From Chloroflexota bacterium (GTDB lineage: Bacteria > Chloroflexota > Anaerolineae > Aggregatilineales > Phototrophicaceae), in contig JAPOWG010000037.1 of assembly GCA_026707745.1 (NCBI GenBank), forward strand, positions 1 through 64,000: 64,000 bases of DNA, read 5' to 3'. The notes beneath the pieces were generated by a model. That model was not told the DNA's origin. It saw nothing but the letters and a program-made list of their open reading frames with translations, and made no database searches. Shown piece by piece: positions 1 to 7,649 of the stretch. How positions within the stretch are numbered: position 1 is the stretch's first letter; the number at the start of each line of letters is the position of its first letter. Both the position numbers and the translations under genes were made by a program.

Positions 1-211
1 GTTCTTCCCAAATCTCATGCGTGACGCCGATGATATAATCGACGATGTTCTTGTATCGCGGGTTGTAGCCCTCCATTGGCTGCGCCGGCTTGCCGTCCGG
101 ATTGTCCATAAGCTGAATGTCAACCAGCTTTGGCAAGGTAATCCGCGCTTTCTCCTCATCGCAAGCGTTCTTGACATCCAAACTTTTTGAAGCCTTCTTG
201 TCTTCTGCCAT
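1..211 (-). CDS. NTF2-like/SnoaL-family protein, N-terminal part only
   Basis: A minus-strand reading frame begins with ATG at 211 and runs open to the left edge, so only the first 70 residues are visible. The start is charged (MAEDKKASKS) and is followed by a stretch containing MEGYNPRYKNIVDYI and THEIWEE. That stretch resembles the N-terminal helix region of SnoaL/NTF2-like ester-cyclase proteins, in which a small alpha+beta barrel binds a hydrophobic ligand; the barrel itself lies outside the window. It diverges from another SnoaL-like gene at 485, and the two may share the region containing the LacI-type operator. The family call is moderate because the core fold is not visible. Confidence 0.6.
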   Translation of the reverse strand, partial: MAEDKKASKSLDVKNACDEEKARITLPKLVDIQLMDNPDGKPAQPMEGYNPRYKNIVDYIIGVTHEIWEE

Positions 212-352
212 CTGCTCACCTAAACTATCTTTTGCATCTGTTCTTTCGATATTGCCGCTATATTGAGAGTCTGACGGTTTTGCGCTGCGCTCTTGGCCTG
301 AACGATTCCGAAGGCTCGATACGGACGCAGCGCCTGCCAAAAACGGTCCGAC

Positions 353-368
353 TCGAAAACGTTTTCGA
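353..368. promoter_or_regulatory. LacI-family-type operator (perfect 16-bp palindrome)
   Basis: TCGAAAACGTTTTCGA is a perfect inverted repeat with the central CG and GAAAA/TTTTC arms typical of LacI/CcpA-family operators. It lies in the divergent region between the genes starting at 211 and 485. No LacI-family gene is in the window, so the regulator would be encoded elsewhere. The site is direct observation; the regulator family is inferred. Confidence 0.6.
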
Positions 369-484
369 CAAGAGCAATACCTTAACATGTTGTGGCGGCA
401 ATTGCAAATTCCGCGATTCATTGGCGGAAGTCGTCGCGAACGCAATTGCAGGTGCGCACGATTCCAGATGGAGGGCGTCTTGAT

Positions 485-1480
485 ATGGGGGAACAAAGCT
501 TGGCGAATAAAAGACTTGTTTATGAATTCTTATCGCAGGTCGAGCGCTTCCGCCATTCGCCCGCAGCGCTGAGCGAATATTTCGCGGACGATGTGCTCTG
601 GCACGGCTGCGCGCCCTTCGATACTCTGGCAGGCGTCGACGCGCTGTGGCGGGCGCTTTGGGTACCCTTGTTCGCGAGCTTTTCCGGCCTCCGGCGTCGC
701 ATCGACATCTTGCTGGGGGGCAGATGCGAAGCCGAGAACTGGGTCGCCAGCAGCGGCTATTTGTTCGGCAGATTCGAGCGAGAATGGCTGGGCATAGCCC
801 CAAACGACCGGCAAACTTACCTCCGCTTTGGCGAATTCTACCGGATCGAAGCTGGCAAGATCGATAAGGTTTACGCGCTTTACGACCTGATTGAAGTGAT
901 GCAGCAGGCGGGCTGCGATCCACTACCGGCGAGTCTGGGCCTGTCTGGATTCGTGCCGCCGCCACGCGCCGCCGATGGCGTCCTGCTCGCTGACCAAGCG
1001 CCCGCCGAATCGGCCAAGACCTTCCAGATCGCCTACGATATGCTCTTCCAGGGAATGAACAGTTTTGATCAAGAGAACAAGAAGAGCATGCAGTTTGTGC
1101 GCTACTGGCACGATAACATGCACTGGTATGGTCCCGCCGGCATCGGCGCCACGCGCGACCTGAAGGAATTCGAAGAAAGTCATCAGTTGCCCTGGCTGCG
1201 CGCTTTTCCCGATCGTCGAGTCGTCTGGGAATCGCCCATGTTCGCCGACGGCCTTTACGCCGCCACCGCCGGCTGGCGCGAGGTCATCGCCACGCACGCT
1301 GGCGAATACCTTGGACATCCGCCCACGGGCAAACACATTGAGTTCCGCGTTATGGACTTCTGGCGCCGCGAGGGAGATTTGCTCAGCGAGAATTGGGTGC
1401 TGATCGACCTGATCGATACCTTTCGCCAATTTGGCGTCGATCTCTTCGCCAAACTGCCGGGGGAGACGGACAGCTTATGA
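485..1480 (+). CDS. tandem SnoaL-like (NTF2-fold) protein
   Basis: This 331-residue protein consists of two SnoaL/NTF2-like halves. The first covers about residues 5-150 and has YFADDVLWHG at 32-41. The second covers about 175-325 and has an equivalent WHDNMHWYGPAGIG segment near 208. Each half shows the family order: N-terminal helices, a D-x-x-W-H-G-type strand, then a GKIDKVYALYDL-type closing strand. The family includes polyketide cyclases, isomerases and ligand-binding proteins, so the substrate is unknown. The ATG at 485 is chosen because GGAGG lies at 470-474; longer in-frame starts have no such site. Its stop overlaps the start of the flavin oxidase by four bases, so the two are probably translationally coupled and work in one small-molecule pathway. 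Confidence 0.75.
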   Translation: MGEQSLANKRLVYEFLSQVERFRHSPAALSEYFADDVLWHGCAPFDTLAGVDALWRALWVPLFASFSGLRRRIDILLGGRCEAENWVASSGYLFGRFEREWLGIAPNDRQTYLRFGEFYRIEAGKIDKVYALYDLIEVMQQAGCDPLPASLGLSGFVPPPRAADGVLLADQAPAESAKTFQIAYDMLFQGMNSFDQENKKSMQFVRYWHDNMHWYGPAGIGATRDLKEFEESHQLPWLRAFPDRRVVWESPMFADGLYAATAGWREVIATHAGEYLGHPPTGKHIEFRVMDFWRREGDLLSENWVLIDLIDTFRQFGVDLFAKLPGETDSL

Positions 1481-2616
1481 AGCATTTTGACGCCATCGTC
1501 ATCGGCATCGGCGGGATGGGCAGCGCGGCGCTCTATCACCTGGCCAGGCGCGGTTGGAAGGCGCTGGGCATTGAGCAATTCGAGGTTCCGCACGAAATGG
1601 GCTCGTCTCACGGTCTGACGCGCATCATTCGATTGGCGTACTACGAGGACCCGTCCTATGTGCCGATGTTAAGACGCGCGTATGAACTCTGGGAGCAACT
1701 GGAAGTCGAATCGGGCCAGAAACTCTTTTATCAAACCGGCAGCATCGATATGGGACCTGAGGACAGCGATGTCTTCGCCGGCAGCCTGCAAAGCTGCCTG
1801 GAACACGATCTCGAATACGAGGTCCTTAACAGCCGGCAACTGAACGAGCGCTTTCCAGGATACCGGCTGCCCGGCGAAACGATGGCGGTCTATCAGCCCC
1901 AAGGCGGCTTGCTCGTTCCCGAGCGCTGTATTTCCGCCTACGCTCGACTGGCGCAAAGGCATGGCGCTTCCTTGCGCAGCGGCGAACGGGTCACTGGCTG
2001 GGAAGTCCTCAATGATGGACGTCTCAGCGTGCGGACTGACCGCGGGGAATACAGCGCCGACAAGCTCGTCGTCTGCGGCGGCGCCTGGGCATACAAGCTG
2101 ATCCCGGAGTTGAGGGGCAAAGCCGTCCCGGAACGCCAGGTGCTGATCTGGCTGCGCCCGAACGAGCCGGAACTGTTCAGGCCGGAGCGCTTCCCGGTGT
2201 GGAACGCGCTGGTCGACGAAGGGCGCTACTACGGCTTCCCGGAATTCAATCCAACCGGCGCTACGCCGGGCATGAAATTCGGACGCTGGCATCATCGCGA
2301 AGAAACTTGTGATCCCGACACCGTCGACCGCGACACTTATCCTGAAGATGAAGCCTTGCTGCGCCAATTCGCCGAGCGCTACTTCCCCGCCGGCGCCGGC
2401 GAAACCTTGCGCATGTCTACTTGCATGTTCACCAATACGCTCGATGAACATTGGGTCCTGGATACGCTACCCGATGTTCCGCAGGTGTCGATCGCCGCCG
2501 GCTTCAGCGGGCACGGCTTCAAAATGGCGAGTGTCATCGGCGAAATCATGGCCGATCTGGCGCAGATGGGCTCTACGCGGCATGATATCAGTCTGCATCA
2601 GCTAGGACGCCTTTAG
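1477..2616 (+). CDS. solA: monomeric sarcosine oxidase / N-methyl-tryptophan oxidase-like flavoenzyme
   Basis: This 379-residue protein belongs to the DAO superfamily. A Rossmann FAD-binding motif GIGGMGSAA begins at residue 10, and the family motif GSSHGLTRIIRLAYYEDPSY follows near residue 47. Cys316, in STCMFTNTLDEHW, matches the cysteine that binds FAD covalently in monomeric sarcosine oxidases. The C-terminal GFSGHGFKMA segment is also typical. These enzymes oxidatively demethylate N-methyl amino acids, producing H2O2 and formaldehyde; whether the substrate is sarcosine, N-methyl-tryptophan or another secondary amine cannot be read here. The start overlaps the upstream stop (ATGA), and an Asp/Glu racemase follows 80 bp downstream, suggesting amino-acid or methylamine catabolism. 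Confidence 0.85.
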   Translation: MKHFDAIVIGIGGMGSAALYHLARRGWKALGIEQFEVPHEMGSSHGLTRIIRLAYYEDPSYVPMLRRAYELWEQLEVESGQKLFYQTGSIDMGPEDSDVFAGSLQSCLEHDLEYEVLNSRQLNERFPGYRLPGETMAVYQPQGGLLVPERCISAYARLAQRHGASLRSGERVTGWEVLNDGRLSVRTDRGEYSADKLVVCGGAWAYKLIPELRGKAVPERQVLIWLRPNEPELFRPERFPVWNALVDEGRYYGFPEFNPTGATPGMKFGRWHHREETCDPDTVDRDTYPEDEALLRQFAERYFPAGAGETLRMSTCMFTNTLDEHWVLDTLPDVPQVSIAAGFSGHGFKMASVIGEIMADLAQMGSTRHDISLHQLGRL

Positions 2617-2645
2617 CGCGAAACGAAAAATTGTGTAACTTGTCG

Positions 2646-2670
2646 GTAGGGGTGACTTGATGAGTCGTCC
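2646..2670. repeat. short hairpin repeat, GTAGGGGYGA family (degenerate copy)
   Basis: GTAGGGGTGACT is followed five bases later by AGTCGTCC. This is a degenerate stem-loop of the same family as the copies at 3603, 11779 and 32103. It lies in the leader of the racemase gene. Confidence 0.5.
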
Positions 2671-2696
2671 GCTGTCGCGACTGAAGAGAAGCTGCT

Positions 2697-3392
2697 ATGA
2701 AAACAATCGGACTAATCGGCGGACTCAGCTGGGAATCCAGCATCGAATACTATCGCATCATCAACCAGGAGACGCAGAAGCGCCTCGGCGGCATCCATTC
2801 CGCCAAGTGCCTGATGCACTCATTCGACTTCGCCGAAATCGAATCCCTGCAAGAATCGGGCGATTGGGACGCGGCCAGGGAGCGGATGATCGCCGCAGCC
2901 CAAAACCTTGAAGGCGCAGGCGCGAACTGCATCGTCATCTGCAGCAATACCATGCACCGCATGGCGGGCGATGTCGCGGCCGCCGTCGATTTGCCGCTGG
3001 TTCACATCGCCGACGCCACCGCCGAGGTCATCCTGGGCGACGGGCTGCGAAGCGTCGGCTTGCTCGGCACGCGCTACACCATGGAGCAGGACTTTTACAA
3101 AGGGCGCATGACGGAGCGCTTCGGCTTGCATGTGCGGATACCCGACGCGGCGGGCCGCGACATTGTGCACGGCATCATCTACGAAGAACTCGTGCGCGGC
3201 CTGATCAAGCCGGAGTCGCGCGCTTTATATCAGGCGGTGATCGAGCAGCTGCGCAGAGATGGCGCAGAAGCGGTCATTCTCGGCTGCACGGAGATCGGCT
3301 TGCTGATCAAACCGCAGGATTGTCCCATCCCGAGTTACGATACGACTTACTTGCATGCGCTGGCTGCTGTGGAGTGGGCTTTGGGCGCTTGA
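2697..3392 (+). CDS. aspartate/glutamate racemase family protein
   Basis: This 231-residue cofactor-independent racemase matches the usual family length of about 230 residues. It starts with the conserved MKTIGLIGGLSWESSIEYY and carries both catalytic cysteines: Cys82 in CSNTMH and Cys197 in GCTEI. The two-thiol mechanism abstracts and returns the alpha proton of an acidic or related amino acid. The YgeA/RacD-type sequence does not settle substrate choice, which may be broad. GAGAAG upstream of the ATG is a plausible ribosome binding site. It follows the oxidase by 80 bp on the same strand, separated by a hairpin repeat, so it may be co-transcribed and supply or remove D-amino acids. Confidence 0.88.
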   Translation: MKTIGLIGGLSWESSIEYYRIINQETQKRLGGIHSAKCLMHSFDFAEIESLQESGDWDAARERMIAAAQNLEGAGANCIVICSNTMHRMAGDVAAAVDLPLVHIADATAEVILGDGLRSVGLLGTRYTMEQDFYKGRMTERFGLHVRIPDAAGRDIVHGIIYEELVRGLIKPESRALYQAVIEQLRRDGAEAVILGCTEIGLLIKPQDCPIPSYDTTYLHALAAVEWALGA

Positions 3393-3602
3393 ACTACCCA
3401 CATCCCCAGCCAAACTCACCTTGCGTTCGTCGCTGGCGTTGCTGGGCGCTCGCGTTCACAGTCTCGACCGTCTAGAACGGGCAGGGCGACGCGCAAAGGC
3501 ATGACTCGCTTGTCGTCCCAGATGAACTCGGCCATTGTAACGCCCTATTCTCTGTGTTCTCAGTAGTTGCAAGTAAGTTATGCAACAGATCGCAGGGTGA
3601 AT

Positions 3603-3673
3603 GTAGGGGCGACTCTGTGAGTCGCCCACCGCTACTGCTAGAGATTTCGGGCGAGCCAAGGCTCGCCCCTACG
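3603..3673. repeat. composite palindromic element with GTAGGGGCGA terminal inverted repeats
   Basis: Two hairpins are joined by about 22 bp. The left one is GTAGGGGCGACT-loop-AGTCGCCC and the right one is GGGCGAGC-loop-GCTCGCCCCTAC. The outer ends are inverted repeats of each other, giving a small MITE- or REP-like layout with no coding capacity. A degenerate relative lies at about 9885-9960 and single hairpins at 2646, 11779 and 32103. It sits in the convergent gap between the racemase and the 3740 gene; the remaining bases of that gap (3393-3739) show no gene. Confidence 0.65.
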
Positions 3674-3716
3674 ACTCGACGATGATGCGGAATTTGCATG
3701 ACTTACCTGGTCATAC

Positions 3717-3740
3717 TTCTGTGTCTCCGTGGTGAAATCC
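3717..3740. repeat. CTGTGTCTCYGTGGTGAAAT-type intergenic repeat
   Basis: The segment ends in CTCCGTGGTGAAATC, which recurs near-identically at 44881-44901, and in inverted, degenerate form around 43816-43835. All copies are at gene boundaries. Confidence 0.4.
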
Positions 3741-5083
3741 TACCCGCAGCCCCCAGCCACGTCCACCCACCAGACGCCGCCATCCGTCCCGTTGGCCGCC
3801 AGCGCCAGCACCCTCCCGTCCGGCGACAGCGCCGACCAGGCCCGCGACTCCCGCGTCAAGCGCAGGGGCAAGGGCGTCACGGTCCGCAATTCCTTTGTCC
3901 CGCGGTCGAAGCATTGCAAGCTCGGCGCGCCCTCGACATCGCGAATGACATAGATCAGTCGCCGCTCGCCGGAACGCGCCATAATCGGCGCCGGATAGTT
4001 GTTGCCCGGCAGTGCCGCCTCAAAGAGCAATTGCCTGCTCCCATAGGCGTAGCGCAGGTAGTATCCTTCTCGATCGTCGATCCGCCAGCCGACCACCGCG
4101 GACAAGCCATCCGCCGCCGGACCCGGCACGGTCAGGGACGGTTCCAAATCTTCCAGACGCCCCATCAAGATCTTCCCCTCGACATCGCCGGTGAAATAAT
4201 GCACCGGCTCGCCGTAGGCGCCGAAGTAATAGGCCAAAAAGACACCCGGCTGATCCGCCCAAATGAAGCCGCGCAGGCTGTGCTTGTGCAGGGCGTCGTG
4301 GATCAGCCGCTTGAAACTGCCGTCCGGCTCGGCCGAGAGGATGGTATGCAGATCGTTCTGGTAGACGATGCGCCGCGCCTTCGGCGGAAAAGTCATTTGC
4401 GAGCCGTAAAATAGATCGGGATTCTGGTCGCCCGATTGCGTGATCATCGCCGCGCCGCTGCGCTCGATCATCCCAGCGTTGATATGTCCCGCGGCCGGAT
4501 GTTCTGTGGGCGAGAGCGCGTGGTCCGGCACGCTGTAGCGCCACCACTCCAATTCTGTGAAGACCGCGCCCGCGCAGCCCACCCCGTAAAGCAGCGTCTC
4601 GTCATCCAGCCATTGGAGCTGGACCGCTTCGGCACGCGCTATCAAGCGCGTCGCCGGGGACGTCGCTATCGGTTCCGGCCTGTAATCAACAGCATCGGCG
4701 TTGAGCCGCACTCGCACGTTGGCCACGTTGCCATCTTCAAATAGCTCAAATGGCGCGCTGAAAGCCTGTAGACCTTCCGGAGGCAAGGCATAGTCCAGCA
4801 ATGCCGTTCCACAGGCATCCACCAGGAAACCAAATCCCTCGCCAATCTGTTCGCCGTCGGCGTCATAGGCATCAACCAGGATATTGATATTGTCATAGGC
4901 TTGGCTGCCGTAGTTGTGAATGTCGCCAGAGACCACGGGCCTTTCCCCGCCGAATCCGTCGGCTTGGGTCCCCACCCGCGTGTTCGAGAGCAATAGCTCC
5001 GGCTCTTCCTGCGCGACAGCGGGCGCCGCCAGCGCGCTCAGCAGCGCCAAAATCAATAGCGGAAACCACATCACTTGTCTCAT
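3740..5083 (-). CDS. secreted protein with FxLYD-like and beta-propeller-like parts
   Basis: The 447-residue product begins with a clear signal peptide ending near AVAQEEPE. Residues about 30-125 contain SGDIHNYGSQAYDNINILVDAYDADG and a later FELFEDGNVANVRVRL, resembling FxLYD/CARDB-like beta-sandwich domains. The rest (about 140-447) has repeated short strands such as RRIVYQNDLHTILSAEPDG, RRLIYVIRDVEG and WSALSPDGRVLALAANG, which fit WD40-like PD40 propeller blades. No catalytic motif is apparent, so an extracellular binding or structural role is inferred. It lies downstream of the BMP-type binding-protein gene on the same strand, but a strong terminator separates them. Function unknown. Confidence 0.65.
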   Translation of the reverse strand: MRQVMWFPLLILALLSALAAPAVAQEEPELLLSNTRVGTQADGFGGERPVVSGDIHNYGSQAYDNINILVDAYDADGEQIGEGFGFLVDACGTALLDYALPPEGLQAFSAPFELFEDGNVANVRVRLNADAVDYRPEPIATSPATRLIARAEAVQLQWLDDETLLYGVGCAGAVFTELEWWRYSVPDHALSPTEHPAAGHINAGMIERSGAAMITQSGDQNPDLFYGSQMTFPPKARRIVYQNDLHTILSAEPDGSFKRLIHDALHKHSLRGFIWADQPGVFLAYYFGAYGEPVHYFTGDVEGKILMGRLEDLEPSLTVPGPAADGLSAVVGWRIDDREGYYLRYAYGSRQLLFEAALPGNNYPAPIMARSGERRLIYVIRDVEGAPSLQCFDRGTKELRTVTPLPLRLTRESRAWSALSPDGRVLALAANGTDGGVWWVDVAGGCG

Positions 5084-5139
5084 TGTCCGTCGTTCGGTTC
5101 TTCTAATAATAGGATATAGGAAGCCGCGAACAAGTGGCG

Positions 5140-5173
5140 AAAAAACACCCCTCCCCGATGCTTCGGGGAGGGG
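5140..5173 (-). terminator. intrinsic terminator downstream of the BMP-family gene
   Basis: On the minus strand an 11-bp perfect GC-rich stem (5148-5158 pairs with 5163-5173, four-base loop) is followed directly by TGTTTTTT. It lies after the stop of the 5240-6502 gene, as expected for Rho-independent termination. The stem sequence also resembles the GGGGAGGGG repeats seen elsewhere, so it may be a repeat that acts as a terminator. Confidence 0.75.
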
Positions 5174-5239
5174 CTGCGGGAGGGCTAAAACCTACAGTCC
5201 GCCCTCAAGATTTTCAGCAAACCATGCGCTGGTGATAGC

Positions 5240-6502
5240 CTATTCGCTCGCGCCGATCATGCCTTCCAGCAATTGCGGGAGGAACCAAATATCCAGCAAG
5301 GTCACCGGCTCCATGTCTCCCGCCAACTGCGTGCCGTCTTGCAAGTTCAGCGGTCCGCTCCACAAGAACATCTCGCCGGCATGCATGGGGTCGGTCTGGA
5401 AGTCATGGATCTCCTGCGCGAATGCGGTGAGTGTTTCGCGGTGCTCCATGCCCAGGCCATCGCCGAAGACATAGCCGCTGACGCTGTAATCGGTGTCGGT
5501 ATAGAAACCGTCAGCGCCGATCTCATCCCATTTTGGCTCCCACCACAGCCATTCCTGCGACCAACTGCCATCCAGCACGCGCTCTACCACACTGAGATAG
5601 GCGGGACCCCAATTGTAGTAGGCAGAACCCAGGCAGGCGTCCGGCGCTTCGGAACAGCCGTTGACATTGCCGTAGGGCACGCCGTAGCTGGTATCGCCCT
5701 CTGCCATGTAGCGGCCCGCAACGGTGATTGCCTCGGTGGTGTCAATGCCGGAGATGATGACATCGGCGCCGCCATCGAGCATTTGCTGCGCCACCTCGAC
5801 TGGGTCCAGCGTCACGCCCGGGATATGGAACCAGAAGCCAATCCACTTCACCTCGAAGGTGATGTCGTCCGCCGACATATCATCGCGGTAGTTGTCGGCA
5901 CAGTAACGCGCGCCCAGGTAGCTGGATGCGACCAAACGGCGCGTCTCGGGATTGATCAGCGCGCCAAGATAGCCGATGTGCCCCGATTCGCTCGCCAGCG
6001 CAGCGGCGCAGCCGGCGATCATACGCGGCAATTCCATATAGGTATTGAAGTTGCCCACATTCGCCGGCGGCAACTCGGGCAAATCATGCATCATCGCATG
6101 GTCGCCCATGACTATATCACTGGCTTGAATGGCGTTGCTGCCAGTGATATTGATGAAAGTGACATCGGGGAAGGCCGCCGCCACCACATTTGTGTCTTCT
6201 TCAAAACTGTCGGACGTAGTGAAGATGACGGAGGCGCCTTCGTCGACCATCAATTCGACAACATCCATCAACGTGGTCTCGGGCGAATCAGCCGGGTTGA
6301 GGCTCTCAAATTCAAGTATCGTCGCACCGGTTTTGGCGGCGACATACTCGCCCGCTTCATGGTGCGAAGTACTCCAGCCCCGATCGTCATTCGGACCTAC
6401 CAAAACAACCCCAACTACAACTTCGTCCTGCGCCGCGGCCGGCGCGATCAGAACCCCAACAAGTGCAAAAGCCAGCAACAATAGAGCCAATTTGCGGAAC
6501 AT
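5240..6502 (-). CDS. BMP-family (Med-like) ABC transporter substrate-binding protein
   Basis: This 420-residue exported protein starts at ATG 6502, chosen because GGAGGA lies eight bases upstream. Its signal peptide ends at APAAAQDE. The mature protein has the BMP/Med hallmarks: VVVGVVLVGPNDDRGWSTSHHEAG near the N terminus, a VIFTTSDSFEEDTNVVAAAFPDVTFINITGS segment and a central GGADVIISGID motif. BMP proteins capture nucleosides or related solutes for ABC importers. No ATPase or permease is adjacent, so it is an orphan binding protein in this window. The signal peptide lacks a lipobox cysteine, unlike many family members. Confidence 0.85.
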   Translation of the reverse strand: MFRKLALLLLAFALVGVLIAPAAAQDEVVVGVVLVGPNDDRGWSTSHHEAGEYVAAKTGATILEFESLNPADSPETTLMDVVELMVDEGASVIFTTSDSFEEDTNVVAAAFPDVTFINITGSNAIQASDIVMGDHAMMHDLPELPPANVGNFNTYMELPRMIAGCAAALASESGHIGYLGALINPETRRLVASSYLGARYCADNYRDDMSADDITFEVKWIGFWFHIPGVTLDPVEVAQQMLDGGADVIISGIDTTEAITVAGRYMAEGDTSYGVPYGNVNGCSEAPDACLGSAYYNWGPAYLSVVERVLDGSWSQEWLWWEPKWDEIGADGFYTDTDYSVSGYVFGDGLGMEHRETLTAFAQEIHDFQTDPMHAGEMFLWSGPLNLQDGTQLAGDMEPVTLLDIWFLPQLLEGMIGASE

Positions 6503-6900
6503 ATGGTCCTCCAACAACTGAATCTTCAACAAGTCAATTCACGACAGGACGCCGTAGCTTTGAGTTTAACAAATTCTTTTCGCTGGGCAAGTCGAATTAT
6601 CTAGGCAGACCCTCGTCGATTGCCAGCAACATGATTCGCCTCGCGTCTCAATTGATACCGCTTTGCAAACCGGCCCGCGCAATCGAATAATCCACGTCCC
6701 GCAGATTTCATACCAAGTCCCAGTAGTTCCAAGATATGGATGTGGAGACAAACCCGTTTGTGGCGAGGGTTCTGGACTTTATTCGAGTTTTGGGAAGGGG
6801 CTGGCTGAGGATGGGTTAGACGGGCATAGGAAACCTGTCATGTTCTCAGCTGTGAGGCGGGGGGCCAGGCCGGGGGAATGAGGTAGAATCACGGCGAGCT
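6503..6900. other. intergenic region, no gene seen
   Basis: About 400 bp between the BMP gene start and the end of the methyltransferase gene. No RNA gene, strong hairpin or credible short coding region was recognised. Part of it must contain the promoter of the BMP gene. Confidence 0.5.
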
Positions 6901-7632
6901 TCAAGGTTTGAGGCAGCGATACTTCCTGATAACCATCTCCCGCCGCGTATGGATTAGGATGTCTTGGGCTTCCCCGGCTAGCAGCGACTCGATCCGATCC
7001 GGCAACTCCTCCGCCATGACGCTCTGCCGCAAGGTCGCCGCATGGGCCCGCAAGTCCTCGACGCTGTCCAGGTCGGTAGTCACCAGGAATTGCGCATCGT
7101 GCATTGGCGCGATCAGACCTCGATCCCGCAATATATCCAGCGCCGCGTCCGCCGCCCAGTGATCGGCGAATGTAGCGGAGGAATCTATCTCGCCGATATG
7201 GAACCGCGCGCCAGATACTTCAAGTTCAACCCGCCGGTTTTTGGTGGCTGGGCGCAGGTCAAGAAAGCTGGCTCCTTCCCGCAGAACCCGGTGCGTCTCT
7301 TCCAGGGCATGAACCATGCCCTCCGGCTCAATTCATCAGAAGGACAAGGAAAAAAGCGCATAATCGAAACTGTCGGATTTGAAGGGCAGGTAAACGCCGC
7401 TCGCTTCCAAGATGCTTATCGTTTCGCAGAATCGCTCCGGCCTCTCCCGCAAAGCTTCAGCCAAGGTATCGGGCGTCACATCAATAGCGACAAGCGAATC
7501 AGCCAGGTCGGCATACTGCCAAGTCAGACGTCCGTCGCCGCAACCGATTTCCAGCATGCGATTGCTCTGCGCCGGCAGCATATCCAGCAAATACTTCTTC
7601 TCGAGCCCGGCGGTGTCGCTCCGTATCGCCAT
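6901..7632 (-). CDS. class I SAM methyltransferase with two adjacent in-frame UGA codons (candidate Sec-Sec selenoprotein)
   Basis: The frame from ATG 7632 to the stop at 6901 would encode 243 residues but contains UGA-UGA at codons 99-100 (7333-7338). Upstream residues 27-34 (LEIGCGDG) form the SAM-binding motif I, and a DSFDYALFSLSF strand leads into the UGA pair. Directly after it the same frame continues with IEPEGMVHALEETHRVLREGASFLDLRP, the normal continuation of such methyltransferases, and stays open to the end. There is therefore no frameshift. As I recall this subfamily, a Cys-Cys pair often stands at this site (LCCIP-type), so UU would replace CC. A SECIS-like hairpin follows the UGAs. 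Other genes here stop at UGA, so the code is not altered. The alternative is a pseudogene or a truncated product. The gene lies 17 bp after the 7650-8981 gene on the same strand. Confidence 0.6.
7304..7322 (-). promoter_or_regulatory. SECIS-like hairpin just downstream of the tandem UGA
   Basis: On the minus strand AGGGCATG-GTT-CATGCCCT forms a perfect 8-bp stem with a GUU apical loop. Eighteen bases separate the second UGA from the loop G. Bacterial SECIS elements typically show a short stem, a small loop with G in its first positions, and this kind of spacing inside the coding region. The stem also encodes conserved methyltransferase residues, so its palindromic nature could be coincidental. 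Confidence 0.45.
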
Positions 7633-7649
7633 CGCACTCGGGCTCCAGT

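Noticed and set aside
258..965. Minus-strand 235-codon open frame
   Set aside because: It is antisense to the SnoaL-like gene, Arg-rich and without a ribosome binding site.
3698..4414. Plus-strand open frame of 238 codons
   Set aside because: It lies antisense to the secreted propeller gene, has Pro/Arg/Gln-rich composition and no family resemblance; the minus-strand gene has a signal peptide and a full set of strands.
7315..7340. Frameshift as the cause of the split methyltransferase
   Set aside because: Both halves are in the same reading frame; only two UGA codons separate them, so a frameshift is not needed.
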